A DNA stretch of 64,000 nucleotides from Bradysia coprophila (GCF_014529535.1 NW_023503353.1:1-64000), one strand, 5' to 3'. Positions 1 to 12,581 are shown, numbered from the stretch's first letter. Made by a program: numbers and translations. Notes: a model not told the origin generated them from the letters alone.

Positions 1-802
1 TGATAGAGGAACTCCCAGATCTGAAATTAGAACTCTCGGGGTTTTATTCGCGAACAAGAACTTTAGAGCCCTGCAAGCTGCGACTCTGCGATTGATGGCT
101 GGATTGCCAATGGTCAGTAGAGCCAGAATTGCCCGACCACTTTTTCGACTGAGTTTTTCTATTCAGTTCGACACCTTTGATTTAGTAGCAGTTTTTGTGT
201 TTCGACTGTTTCGCATGAACTGTTTTTCTTCTGACTGTGACAAAACTATGAGCCGCTCCATCCGTCTTCATCACTTCATGAAAGGTCATTAATATCATGA
301 AGCATTCGTTACGCTCAGATCGAGTACTGTTCGACTGTCGCTGATATTTTTATTCCCTGCTTATCTTTCGCAGCTGATTTAGGTAAAAAGATTTTCGAAG
401 CTTATTGCCTTGCGCACGCCAACACAGGATGTTTTCACGATAACCATCATGCTTTAAGTCGAATCTTCTGCACTGCTTGATTATATTTCTGTGAACACTT
501 GTCCGACGACCTTGTATTGTATGCGGATGGCATAACTCGCTGAAAATTCAGCAGTTTATATCGGAATTTGACAAATTTGAATAAATGACTTACCGGCCCC
601 ACCCACTTACACTTTGCACTCGTAAATATTCCAGCATCATCCGTCGTGCACAATTTACTGCAGATATCATCAGACTTTAGATGTGTTTTAGGAGGCCAAT
701 ACAAAATGTTTTGGTATCGTCTGTAAACCACGAATCTGGAACAGCCTCGAAGACGCGGTTCATAGTCTCTTCTTCTACAAACTATCACTGAAAACGCATT
801 TA
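1..802. other. No supported gene
   Basis: I see no gene here. A 122-codon open frame on the minus strand (447-815) has no recognisable domain, runs into the palindromic element at 803, and contains a donor-like GGTAAGT near 590, so an isolated exon cannot be excluded. Confidence 0.4.
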
Positions 803-965
803 GGGGCCGCTTCATAAATTACGTACGCAATCGGGGGGGGGGTGTTGACCTGGCGTAACGCGTCCATACATTTTTTTAAAGTTCCAACATTTAGCGTTAC
901 AAGACCCGGGGGGGGGTCTGAAAATTAATCAATTTTTGCGCTTACGTAATTTGATGAACGGCCCC
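803..965. mobile_element. Palindromic MITE with GGGGCCG termini
   Basis: The left end (ggggccgcttcataaattac) and the right end (gtaatttgatgaacggcccc) are imperfect inverted copies of about 28 bp. They enclose G-rich runs. Each end is bordered by tta, a possible target duplication. Termini of this kind are common in arthropod MITEs; the superfamily is not assigned. Confidence 0.75.
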
Positions 966-1191
966 TTAACTATTGTACCGTCATGCTTCTTTAGTTGTTG
1001 TTTGCCATTTTCGGAATTGGTAATAAAATGAAAACTTAAATACCGAATGTATCGATCGAAGATATTTTTATGGTGTTTACAACGTTGGTATGTACAATGA
1101 CTTAAACATTGAAAGTTTACTACGATGATTCAACAAACTATTTCAAAAATCAGTCAAAGTTTGGCAGTGTTTTTCGGTAAACATTAGTTAT

Positions 1192-1319
1192 TTACATAAC
1201 AAGTGATAAAAAGTTGCAAATTAGAGTTTTCGTTGAAAATTTTGTTGATCCGAGGCGAAGCCGAGCGTCAATAAACACACGAAAACGAGACTTTTCAATT
1301 TTTATCCTGAGTTATGTAA
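1192..1319. mobile_element. Hairpin MITE with GC-rich loop
   Basis: Arms starting ttacataac and ending gttatgtaa pair across the element, with further pairing of agagttttcg with cgaaaacgag. The loop reads gaggcgaagccgagc. A related arm (cacacgaaaac...gacttttcaattttt) recurs near 48140-48170, so this is a repeat family. Confidence 0.65.
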
Positions 1320-1604
1320 TGGATTTTACATGCTTTTGAAAACTAAACCAAATTTCTTGTTTTCCACTAATAAGCCACTTGGGAAAACAAAAGCATATGT
1401 TAGTATGGTGTGGCTGTTTTAAAAATTTCCGTATAAACATGTGCAATAAAAAACGGCTTTGTCAAGTAGCGCCACCGTGCATTTAGGCAGTAAATTTTAT
1501 TTCTACAACACGACCATACCCTCCTAATATAAACTTCCTGGTGCTCTCAACTTTCTAAATTTTTTTTTTTAGGTTTTCGGTAAACTATTTATTGTGTAAA
1601 CGTA

Positions 1605-1908
1605 TTAGCTCAATTCCCGTCAGAATTTAACGGAGCTGGATAACTTGTACAATCGGTTAAATTTATCGATCGTTAAATTTATTGTAGCTCCAACACTACT
1701 TTTTGATCGGATAAATTTGAATTACAATTGTTAAATTTAGTAGCGCTGACAAGAATTGGGCTAATAATTTCTTATGCTATGCGGTTAAATTTATCGATCG
1801 TTAAATTTATTGTAGCTCCAACACTACTTTTTGATCGGATAAATTTGAATTACAATTGTTAAATTAGTAGCGCTGACAAGAATTGGGCTAATAATTTCTT
1901 ATGCTATG
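1605..1908. mobile_element. MITE with internal 128-bp tandem duplication
   Basis: The left terminus (ttagctcaattcccgtcag) is the inverted counterpart of ctgacaagaattgggctaa, which occurs twice because a segment of 127-128 bp is tandemly repeated (1654-1781 and 1782-1908). The copies differ by one deleted base in a run of t. The outer ends 1605 and about 1892 make a short TIR element enlarged by the duplication. Confidence 0.75.
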
Positions 1909-1961
1909 CACCGGTTTAGTTGCTTCCATATCATCATGTTGGATATATAAAATAGAGTTGC

Positions 1962-2083
1962 AATCGATCTACTGTGCGATCAGTATAAATATGATATGCA
2001 TGCATGTCTATAGTTACACACACGGTCTATACATACGTACATGCATATCATAGTTATACTGATCGCAAATTTGATCGATTGTT
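1962..2083. repeat. Palindrome, about 40-bp arms
   Basis: Arm one begins caatcgatct and runs through gcgatcagtata and gatatgcatg. Arm two is its inverted copy (catgcatatc...tatactgatcgc...gatcgattg). It is probably a short non-autonomous DNA element. Confidence 0.65.
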
Positions 2084-2190
2084 CTGAAAATTATGAACTA
2101 ATGAGGTATTTCAGTTGAGATTATTATAGTGCATTTGATAAGGACCAAAACGTTTACACTTTGCGTAGAGATAAATTGGTTTGTAACTCC

Positions 2191-2280
2191 TAATTTTTTT
2201 TCGGGAATGCTAAGGAGGAGCTCTTCTACCTTATAGTCTTTTCAAGAAAATCTCCCTCCTTAACGCACTGAAAAAAAGTT
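2191..2280. repeat. Imperfect palindrome
   Basis: ctaaggaggag on the left pairs with ctccctccttaa on the right, and the T-rich and A-rich outer parts also pair. It is a hairpin-type repeat and nothing else is recognisable. Confidence 0.45.
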
Positions 2281-2542
2281 GTTTTAAGAGATACGAATTA
2301 ATTTATCTGTACCCAAAATGTAAACGATCGATGATTTTTTATGTGCTAAAATGTGATTAGAATCCAATGCTGAAAAATAAATTGTTATTTTTTGGTCTTT
2401 ACAAAGCTTCGGTCTTTATAAACAAAACTATCTTCAATATAAAATAATCTGAGGCGCAGTTATTAAATGTAATTGATACTGGAATCGATATTACAAATTT
2501 GATTTTCTATGAGTCTTTTAACTTTGCAAATCTGGTTTAAAA

Positions 2543-2741
2543 CACGTTGAAGTTAATTGCGGCTTGTCAACTTTCGGCACCCTGGGCTTTACTTAAATCG
2601 TCGAGGAATGCCTCCAAATCAATTTCTAAAAATCTAGAATTCCGTTTTGGATTTTTAGAAATTTATTTGGAGGCATTCCTCGACGATTTAAGTAAAGTCC
2701 AGGGTGCCAAAAGTTGTCAAGCCGCACATAACTTCAACGTG
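2543..2741. repeat. Long near-perfect hairpin
   Basis: Two arms of about 89 bp, from cacgttgaagtt at the left edge to aacttcaacgtg at the right edge, are almost perfect inverted copies. The loop is about 18 bp around 2632-2649. The plus-strand open frame through it is a by-product of the palindrome. Confidence 0.85.
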
Positions 2742-2794
2742 GGCCAGGTTATGGTCTCATATATCGCACAGATGTAAGGGACCATAACCTGGCC
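2742..2794. mobile_element. Mini-hairpin MITE, family 1
   Basis: ggccaggttatggtc pairs with gaccataacctggcc. The loop includes tcatatatcgca. The same architecture and loop recur at 31194-31255, which supports a dispersed miniature element. It abuts the preceding hairpin directly. Confidence 0.7.
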
Positions 2795-3539
2795 TTAAGA
2801 ACGATTATTCAATTAAGGATTAAAAATTTAAAAGAATGTTTTAGTTTAGATGCTGTTGAAATTCGGACATAATTCATTTTCAAGGTAAAAATTGTTTGTA
2901 CTCGCCTATGCTATTTCATAATGTAAATAAATCATTCTAATTTTTGAAAATTAAAATAATTCCGACTTAGAAATTAGTGCGCAAATTGTGCACACATACA
3001 ATATCATGTGTACAATATGTTTAGTTTTTGCGTACAAAATGTGCACAATTTCTATTGGCGCTTAAACAATGTGTATACTTCTGACAAAAACTTTGCACAC
3101 AATCTGTATATTATGCGCGTACCGATTGGCAATAGGGACTATGCTTTTTTAAAAATGTTAAACCTTTTACCAAACGGGAAGTAGATATCCAAATAAACGC
3201 CAAACGGTCACACACGAAACAATTTCATCATTCTCTCAGAAGTAGGTCTTCAGTTTTGGATTCTTGCAAACCTGAACACTGAAATTTATACAATTAATCG
3301 GCGTCGTCTTCATTCGCAAAAATTCACACAATCGATTGAGTCCATTGTCCAATTGATATTTTTATCTTCTTCAAGATGTATAAAATGGTATAAATTTCAC
3401 GTGAAAATGGAGGCTGGTCGCTACATTTAGGGAAATCAAAATGTGGTTTCTTTAGGGAAGTTGTGTCATATTAAATACGAAACAATAATTTAAAAAGAAA
3501 TTTTTATTTTAAAATTCGTTTGTAGAAGTTATCTTTAAA
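2795..3539. other. Intergenic, one weak palindrome
   Basis: No gene is seen. Around 2975-3065 there is an imperfect palindrome built on gtgcgcaaattgtgcac and gtgcacaattt. Confidence 0.5.
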
Positions 3540-3554
3540 CTTAAATTTAAATTC

Positions 3555-5783
3555 TACAGTCCCTAAACTTTAAAAATATTTGATTTCAGTATATTTAGCT
3601 AATCCTTCTGTCACATCTTTTGACAGCTTTTTACGTTTTAGTACGTTTTCTCTCCCAGCAGCAAAAACCCTATCCCAGTACAAAAAGTATATCGAATGCC
3701 GCAAATGCATTTAAAAACGAACATTCGTTGAAATACTTTTTTATCACACCAAATCTTTATCATTTTATACAAATATGTTCATCTTTATAATAACACAACA
3801 TCGGTGATTTGCATGCAATTTAAACAAAACCAAATCAATTGTTCATGTGTTACATTTACATTATGGAAGAGGAATGTCTTATTCTTTATCCAAATTTGTG
3901 CACAGCTAACTGTGTTTTTCTTTCTTTGTTTAACAAGTGTAACTTTCTGCAATAAGTCACTAAATAAACATTTCGATAAACTACAAAATAATTCAAAAAT
4001 ATTGTATTGTGGCTTGCCTACGTCTACGATATGCAAATTTATTAAATTTTTGTGGACGAAAGAGCGACCGCAATCTCAATAAACTAAACAGACATCTGAA
4101 ACAAATTATGATCGGATCTACTACCCTCTCGTTTTCATACGTTTTGTTCATTATTTCATTATTGTTCCTTGACATTAGAGATTTTTTTTTTTTTTCATTG
4201 TGCAAAAGTCAAACCGACAAGAGGACAGCGAATTATAAAACTTGTTCTTCAATTTGTAAATTTTAATTTAATTTTTGTGCTTTATTGTGACTTTGATATC
4301 AATTTCTATCAGTATTTTCGAAATTAGTTCAGCTAAATGCAAAGGAGGTTGCGTGTTCAAATGTTGGATTTGTTGTATTAAATCAGTAAAAATGTTTTCT
4401 GTTTTGATCGTCTACAATCATTGTTTGGAATATTCTGTTTCGAATAGTTAAACAATATTATTAACCAAGATGGCTCAGTATGTTCTCAATTCGTCGGTCC
4501 GAAAATCAATAAATTGAAACAACTTTAAACATTTTGTGACCTTAACGCCATAATATCAGCTGTGGCTCAAAATATAAATACAAAAATCAAATTAGAATTT
4601 CTTACGTGTAGTCGAATTGACTTCAGACATAATTTTGTCATTTCGCTTGCACGTAAGGTGCGAGTTTTTTTAAAAGGAATTTTAACGTGATCTTATGTGT
4701 TTAAAGATTGAATTAATAGCTGATGTGTTATGTGACAATAAAGTCACGAAGCGTCGGAAAATGTTTCAATTTTGGATATTTTTGATCGACAAATCGAGAG
4801 ACATGAAACCTCTAAAATGTGCAATAACTATTCGGTATAAGTATTACCGCTGTGCATTTTATATGTGATTATGATGGCCAATAATATTGATGATGTCTCT
4901 AATATCTGCAAGTTCGAACAAAACGCCTTTACGTTGCAGTTTGTAAATGGATGAATTCCCTAAGATGAAACAACACGCCTTTACGTTTCTCTTCGTAAAT
5001 GGAATTGTACAAACGCCTTTATGTTACATTTCGTATAAGGATGAATTCCCAAGGATTGTACAAAAATACTTTACAGTAAAGGCTTTACGTTACATTTCGT
5101 AAAAGGATAAATTACTAATTGATAAGATTAACAATAAACAGATTATCATTAAGAAAAAAAAATTAACAAAATGTTTGTTAATCCTAGCGATTTTTTGATT
5201 TTGATTTTTTGGTGAGATTTGGTGACATCACAAAAATTCGCATCACAAAGATCCGCACTGACTTAAACACCTCTTTGTCTTATTTTGTCATAAATTGTTC
5301 ACTCCTTTTATTGATTGCAAAGAAATTTTCAGAACAAACAGAAAGATGCTTTAAAGAGGAGGTATTTCTTGTCTACCTCTTGAATAAAATTTAAACTCAT
5401 GTGAATACGGCCGCAAAGCTCACAGTAGTTGAAATTTTCTAGATTAAAAGACTTTTTTAGCAAATAAATCTACTGAATTGACCCGATTTGCTCATCAATA
5501 AGGTATGCAACTAGTGTGTTTACGGCCCTCGCTTCGCTCTGGCCGCAAAGTTCACACTCGTTGATTTTTTTTTCTAGCATAGACAGCAAGAAATCACTCA
5601 TAGAAGTCTTTTCAGAACAAATCATAGATTATTGATCCATCATTTTCCATTAACGTTAACTTCGTTAGTAATTTCAGTTCTGTCGAAATTACTCCGTATG
5701 ATAAGGAGACAGAGCCATCACAAATTTCATTCTTAGTCGAATAATTTTTTTTGTTGAGGATTATTCAAGCTATCGAGCAACAA
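3555..5783 (+). repeat. Left arm of the foldback element
   Basis: This is the inverted copy of 10122-12342. It contains degenerate sub-repeats between about 4920 and 5110 based on acgcctttacgtt and ttcgtaaatggatgaattcc. A single extra base near 4070 (gcgaccgca against gcgacgca in the other arm) breaks an open frame that is continuous in the right arm. Confidence 0.85.
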
Positions 5784-8700
5784 GCAAGTCGAACTTTGAT
5801 GTGAGACAAAATATTGCGTTGCGTGTTTCTGTCTTTTTTACCTATGCATAAAAAATGCATATAAATCGACGACATATTTTCATGGTCGGCAATTTTGTCA
5901 ATTTTAATTTTGTTTACGAGATCCCAAAATTGTTTCTTCCCCCGAAGTAATCCATGAATCGTCTGTATTCAATTCTATTTGCATTCAATGCAACACTTTC
6001 AAAATGGATCTTATCGATATAATTTTAACATTTAATGAATTTTGTAGGCGGATTAGCTCAAAAAAGACAATTTTTCTTTTAAATAATTGCGCCAATATAT
6101 TTCGTCTTTAGTTCAAACATTAAAAAAAAAGTCAAAAATGTAAAAACAACTGATTTTGTCATGCAAAAATATAGATAAAAATTGACAAAATTGCCGACCA
6201 CGAAAATATGTCGTCGATTTATATGCATTTTTTATGCATAGGTAAAAAAGACAGAAACACGCAACGCAATATTTGTCTTACAAGCAAGTCGAACTTTGAT
6301 GTGAGACAAAATATTGCGTTGCGTGTTTCTGTTTTTTTTTACCTATGCATAAAAAATGCATGTAAATCGACGACATATTTTCATGGTCGGCAATTTTGTC
6401 AATTTTAATTTTGTTTACGAGATCCCAAAATTGTTTCTTCCCCCGAAGTAATCCATGAATCGTCTGTATTCAATTCTATTTGCATTCAATGCAACACTTT
6501 CAAAATGGATCTTATCGATATAATTTTAACATTTAATGAATTTTGTAGGCGGATTAGCTCAAAAAAGACAATTTTTCTTTTAAATAATTGCGCCAATATA
6601 TTTCGTCTTTAGTTCAAACATTTAAAAAAAAGTCAAAAATGTAAAAACAACTGATTTTGTCATGCAAAAATATAGATAAAAATTGACAAAATTGCCAACC
6701 ACGAAAATATGTCGTCGATTTATATGCATTTTTTATGCATAGGTAAAAAAGACAGAAACACGCAACGCAATATTTGTCTTACAAGCAAGTCGAACTTTGA
6801 TGTGAGACAAAATATTGCGTTGCGTGTTTCTGTTTTTTTTTTACCTATGCATAAAAAATGCATGTAAATCGACGACATATTTTCATGGTCGGCAATTTTG
6901 TCAATTTTAATTTTGTTTACGAGATCCCAAAATTGTTTCTTCCCCGAAGTAATCCATGAATCGTCTGTATTCAATTCTATTTGCATTCAATGCAACACTT
7001 TCAAAATGGATCTTATCGATGTAATTTTAACATTTAATGAATTTTGTAGGCGGATTAGCTCAAAAAAGACAATTTTTCTTTTAAATAATTGCGCCAATAT
7101 ATTTCGTCTTTAGTTCAAACATTTAAAAAAAAGTCAAAAATGTAAAAACAACTGATTTTGTCATGCAAAAATATAGATAAAAATTGACAAAATTGCCGAC
7201 CACGAAAATATGTCGTCGATTTATATGCATTTTTTATGCATAGGTAAAAAAGACAGAAACACGCAACGCAATATTTGTCTTACAAGCAAGTCGAACTTTG
7301 ATGTGAGACAAAATATTGCGTTGCGTGTTTCTGTTTTTTTTTACCTATGCATAAAAAATGCATGTAAATCGACGACATATTTTCATGGTCGGCAATTTTG
7401 TCAATTTTAATTTTGTTTACGAGATCCCAAAATTGTTTCTTCCCCGAAGTAATCCATGAATCGTCTGTATTCAATTCTATTTGCATTCAATGCAACACTT
7501 TCAAAATGGATCTTATCGATATAATTTTAACATTTAATGAATTTTGTAGGCGGATTAGCTCAAAAAAGACAATTTTTCTTTTAAATAATTGCGCCAATAT
7601 ATTTCGTCTTTAGTTCAAACATTTAAAAAAAAGTCAAAAATGTAAAAACAACTGATTTTGTCATGCAAAAATATAGATAAAAATTGACAAAATTGCCGAC
7701 CACGAAAATATGTCGTCGATTTATATGCATTTTTTATGCATAGGTAAAAAAGACAGAAACACGCAACGCAATATTTGTCTTACAAGCAAGTCGAACTTTG
7801 ATGTGAGACAAAATATTGCGTTGCCTGTTTCTGTCTTTTTTACCTATGCATAAAAATAGTCATTTGTGTACCTGTTTTGGACGATTGATTTTAGGCAATT
7901 TCGCGGATTGTAGGCCGAACGAAGTGAGGTCTACAAGCGAAAGTGCCTTAAATCAACCGTCCCAAACAGGTGCACATGTGAGTTTTCATGCAGAGGGCCG
8001 GAAACCCGAGAAAATTCGAAAAATTGCCCTCATTTTCGGCCCCGAAGCATGAAAATGCATATAAATCGACGACATATTTTCATGGTCGGCAATTTTGTCA
8101 ATTTTAATTTTGTTTACGAGATCCCAAAATTGTTTCTTCCCCCGAAGTAATCCATGAATCGTCTGTATTCAATTCTATTTGCATTCAATGCAACACTTTC
8201 AAAATGGATCTTATCGATATAATTTTAACATTTAATGAATTTTGTAGGCGGATTAGCTCAAAAAAGACAATTTTTCTTTTAAATAATTGCGCCAATATAT
8301 TTCGTCTTTAGTTCAAACATTTAAAAAAAAGTCAAAAATGTAAAAACAACTGATTTTGTCATGCAAAAATATAGATAAAAATTGACAAAATTGCCGACCA
8401 CGAAAGTATGTCGTCGATTTATATGCATTTTTTATGCATAGGTAAAAAAGACAGAAACACGCAACGCAATATTTGTCTTACAAGCAAGTCGAACTTTGAT
8501 GTGAGACAAAATATTGCGTTGCGTGTTTCTGTCTTTTTTACCTATGCATAAAAAATGCATATAAATCGACGACATATTTTCATGGTCGGCAATTTTGTCA
8601 ATTTTAATTTTGTTTACGAGATCCCAAAATTGTTTCTTCCCCCGAAGTAATCCATGAATCGTCTGTATTCAATTCTATTTGCATTCAATGCAACACTTTC

Positions 8701-9200
8701 AAAATGGATCTTATCGATATAATTTTAACATTTAATGAATTTTGTAGGCGGATTAGCTCAAAAAAGACAATTTTTCTTTTAAATAATTGCGCCAATATAT
8801 TTCGTCTTTAGTTCAAACATTTAAAAAAAAGTCAAAAATGTAAAAACAACTGATTTTGTCATGCAAAAATATAGATAAAAATTGACAAAATTGCCGACCA
8901 CGAAAATATGTCGTCGATTTATATGCATTTTTTATGCATAGGTAAAAAAGACAGAAACACGCAACGCAATATTTGTCTTACAAGCAAGTCGAACTTTGAT
9001 GTGAGACAAAATATTGCGTTGCGTGTTTCTGTCTTTTTTACCTATGCATAAAAAATGCATATAAATCGACGACATATTTTAGTGGTCGTCAATTTTGTCA
9101 ATTTTTATCTATATTTTTGCATGACAAAATCAGTTGTTTTTACATTTTGACTTTTTTTTTAAATGTTTGAACTAAAGACGAAATATATATTGGCATTTAT
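5780..9200. repeat. Array of ~500-bp palindromic units
   Basis: Units begin with acaagcaagtcgaactttg near 5780, 6280, 6781, 7282, 7782, 8480 and 8980. Spacing is 500-501 bp except for the fifth unit (about 698 bp), which carries an insertion. Within each unit about 110 bp at the two ends are inverted copies (gacaaaatattgcgttgcg against cgcaacgcaatatttgtc), so every unit junction is a large palindrome. The last unit flips orientation near 9080-9200. Open frames of 60-90 codons recur once per unit and look like products of the repetition. Confidence 0.9.
7855..8050. mobile_element. Hairpin insertion in array unit 5
   Basis: About 196 bp are present only in the fifth unit. The segment contains inverted arms acctgttttggacgattgat and atcaaccgtcccaaacaggt around a loop with gccgaacgaagtgagg. 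A second short palindrome (catgcagagggccgg and ggccccgaagcatg) follows. It is a nested insertion into the array. Confidence 0.7.
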
Positions 9201-9344
9201 TCCCTTGACTGAAAGTCATGGGTCTTACGGATGATAAACACTCTAAAATGTTTGTCACAAAATGTTCACTATGATTGAAAATACATGAATGTATGACCAA
9301 AAATCTTAAATACAGAAAATGTTTGTCACACTTTGTTCATTCTT

Positions 9345-10121
9345 TGATAACACGATAACTCGAGTAATTCTCAATGGATTTCCAATTTTTTTTTTATTCG
9401 ACGGGGAATTAAATTCCTGAGGTTAAGTTCGAAGATGGGCTATGATGTACCGATGATCTTAAAGATATTCCCAAAAGAATTTTTGTCTCATTGCTTGATA
9501 ACACGATAACTTGAGCAATCTTCAACTGAGTTCCAAATTATTTTTTTTATTTGACGAGGAATTAAATTCTTTAGGTTAAGTTCGAAGATAGGCTATAACA
9601 GACTGGGGAGCTCGGAGATATTCTCGAAAGAATTTTTGTCTTGTCTCTTGATAACAAGATAACTCGAGTAATTCTTAGTGGATTTCCAAAAACTTTTTTT
9701 TATCGAAGAGGAATTCAATTCCTCAGGTCAAGTTTGAAGATGGGCTATAACGGACCGGTGATCTTAAAGATATTCTTAATAGAATTTTTGGCTCGTCGCT
9801 TGATTCCACGATAACTTGAATAATCCTAAACGGATTTCCAAAAACTTCTTTTTAATCGACGGGGAATTCAATTCCTCACGTTAAGTTCAAAGATGGGCTA
9901 TAATAGACCGGAGATCTCTGAGATATTCCCAAAAGAATTTTTGGGTCAACGTTTGATAACTTGAGTATTTCTCAACAGATTTCCAAAACTTTTTTTTAAT
10001 CGAGAGGAATTAAATTCCTGAGGTTAAGTTTTGAAGATGGCCAATAACGGACGAGTCACCTTAGAGCAGGTCTTAGAGATATTCCCAAAAGAATTTTCGT
10101 CTCGTCGGTCGCTTGATAGCA
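9345..10121. repeat. Diverged ~150-bp tandem repeats
   Basis: About five diverged units share the order cacgataactcgagtaat, a T-run, cgacggggaattaaattcct, gttaagttcgaagatgggct and gatattcccaaaagaattttt. Unit starts are near 9352, 9502, 9650, 9806 and 9957. The last unit runs into the right arm. A similar short piece lies at 13501-13560 outside the element. Confidence 0.8.
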
Positions 10122-12342
10122 CGATAGCTTGAATAATCCTCAACAAAAAAAATTATTCGACTAAGAATGAAATTTGTGATGGCTCTGTCTCCTTATCATA
10201 CGGAGTAATTTCGACAGAACTGAAATTACTAACGAAGTTAACGTTAATGGAAAATGATGGATCAATAATCTATGATTTGTTCTGAAAAGACTTCTATGAG
10301 TGATTTCTTGCTGTCTATGCTAGAAAAAAAATCAACGAGTGTGAACTTTGCGGCCAGAGCGAAGCGAGGGCCGTAAACACACTAGTTGCATACCTTATTG
10401 ATGAGCAAATCGGGTCAATTCAGTAGATTTATTTGCTAAAAAAGTCTTTTAATCTAGAAAATTTCAACTACTGTGAGCTTTGCGGCCGTATTCACATGAG
10501 TTTAAATTTTATTCAAGAGGTAGACAAGAAATACCTCCTCTTTAAAGCATCTTTCTGTTTGTTCTGAAAATTTCTTTGCAATCAAATAAAAGGAGTGAAC
10601 AATTTATGACAAAATAAGACAAAGAGGTGTTTTAAGTCAGTGCGGATCTTTGTGATGCGAATTTTTGTGATGTCACCAAATCTCACCAAAAAATCAAAAT
10701 CAAAAAATCGCTAGGATTTAACAAACATTTTGTTAATTTTTTTTTCTTAATGATAATCTGTTTATTGTTAATCTTATCAATTAGTAATTTATCCTTTTAC
10801 GAAATGTAACGTAAAGCCTTTACTGTAAAGTATTTTTGTACAATCCTTGGGAATTCATCCTTATACGAAATGTAACATAAAGGCGTTTGTACAATTCCAT
10901 TTACGAAGAGAAACGTAAAGGCGTGTTGTTTCATCTTAGGGAATTCATCCATTTACAAACTGCAACGTAAAGGCGTTTTGTTCGAACTTGCAGATATTAG
11001 AGACATCATCAATATTATTGGCCATCATAATCACATATAAAATGCACAGCGGTAATACTTATACCGAATAGTTATTGCACATTTTAGAGGTTTCATGTCT
11101 CTCGATTTGTCGATCAAAAATATCCAAAATTGAAACATTTTCCGACGCTTCGTGACTTTATTGTCACATAACACATCAGCTATTAATTCAATCTTTAAAC
11201 ACATAAGATCACGTTAAAATTCCTTTTAAAAAAACTCGCACCTTACGTGCAAGCGAAATGACAAAATTATGTCTGAAGTCAATTCGACTACACGTAAGAA
11301 ATTCTAATTTGATTTTTGTATTTATATTTTGAGCCACAGCTGATATTATGGCGTTAAGGTCACAAAATGTTTAAAGTTGTTTCAATTTATTGATTTTCGG
11401 ACCGACGAATTGAGAAACATACTGAGCCATCTTGGTTAATAATATTGTTAACTATTCGAAACAGAATATTCCAAACAATGATTGTAGACGATCAAAACAG
11501 AAAACATTTTTACTGATTTAATACAACAAATCCAACATTTGAACACGCAACTCCTTTGCATTTAGCTGAACTAATTTCGAAAATACTGATAGAAATTGAT
11601 ATCAAAGTCACAATAAAGCACAAAAATTAAATTAAAATTTACAAATTGAAGAACAAGTTTTATAATTCGCTGTCCTCTTGTCGGTTGACTTTTGCACAAT
11701 GAAAAAAAAAAAAAAATCTCTAATGTCAAGGAACAATAATGAAATAATGAACAAAACGTATGAAAACGAGAGGGTAGTAGATCCGATCATAATTTGTTTC
11801 AGATGTCTGTTTAGTTTATTGAGATTGCGTCGCTCTTTCGTCCACAAAAATTTAATAAATTTGCATATCGTAGACGTAGGCAAGCCACAATACAATATTT
11901 TTGAATTATTTTGTAGTTTATCGAAATGTTTATTTAGTGACTTATTGCAGAAAGTTACACTTGTTAAACAAAGAAAGAAAAACACAGTTAGCTGTGCACA
12001 AATTTGGATAAAGAATAAGACATTCCTCTTCCATAATGTAAATGTAACACATGAACAATTGATTTGGTTTTGTTTAAATTGCATGCAAATCACCGATGTT
12101 GTGTTATTATAAAGATGAACATATTTGTATAAAATGATAAAGATTTGGTGTGATAAAAAAGTATTTCAACGAATGTTCGTTTTTAAATGCATTTGCGGCA
12201 TTCGATATACTTTTTGTACTGGGATAGGGTTTTTGCTGCTGGGAGAGAAAACGTACTAAAACGTAAAAAGCTGTCAAAAGATGTGACAGAAGGATTAGCT
12301 AAATATACTGAAACCAAATATTTTTAAAGTTTATGGACTGTA
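10122..12342 (-). repeat. Right arm of the foldback element
   Basis: This is the inverted copy of 3555-5783. Two overlapping open frames, 11632-12093 (minus) and 11678-12112 (plus), are longer here than in the left arm. Neither has a recognisable domain, both are strongly AT-biased, and they lie on opposite strands of the same bases, so I do not call either a gene. Confidence 0.85.
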
Positions 12343-12581
12343 CCCTTAAATTTGACAATGAAAATAGAAAACGTAATAATGTGAATGGTCTGGCCGATTT
12401 TAAGTAAATTTTGCTAAATAAACAAAACAGTATAGTAGAAACTTTATGGCAATTATCGAGGGGGAACTACATTTTGTTTGAATCAAATTATGTATTACAC
12501 GAAATGCCAAACAAGACAAATTTTCAAGATTAAATTTATTGTAAATGAATCGGTGATAGAATACACAACAAAATCCACCCG

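Larger units (their letters stand above)
3549..12344. mobile_element. 8.8-kb foldback element with 2.2-kb inverted arms
   Basis: The sequence from about 3555 (tacagtccctaaac) to about 5783 is repeated in inverted orientation from about 10122 to 12342 (ending gtttatggactgta). The arms are nearly identical, differing by scattered substitutions and single-base indels. The centre holds a tandem array of about 500-bp units and then one of about 150-bp units. A 9-bp direct repeat, cttaaattt, lies just outside both ends (3540-3548 and 12345-12353) and is a candidate target duplication, though the sequence is AT-rich. No transposase was recognised inside. The structure is that of a foldback element; Drosophila FB elements are mobilised with NOF, a MULE-type element, and MULEs usually make target duplications of about 9 bp. 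Assignment to that group is inference. Confidence 0.8.

Noticed and set aside
447-815. 122-codon minus-strand frame
   Set aside because: No domain or homologue is recognisable and it ends in a MITE; kept only as a possible lone exon.
6208-7613. Repeated 66-88 codon frames
   Set aside because: The same frames recur once per 500-bp unit and start in the palindromic arms; they are products of the array.
5780-9200. CRISPR-like regular spacing
   Set aside because: Units are about 500 bp, nearly identical throughout and palindromic, with no spacers; this is a eukaryotic transposon array.
11632-12112. Overlapping open frames of 153 and 144 codons on opposite strands in the right foldback arm
   Set aside because: Both are AT-driven, have no domain, are antisense to each other and are broken in the other arm.
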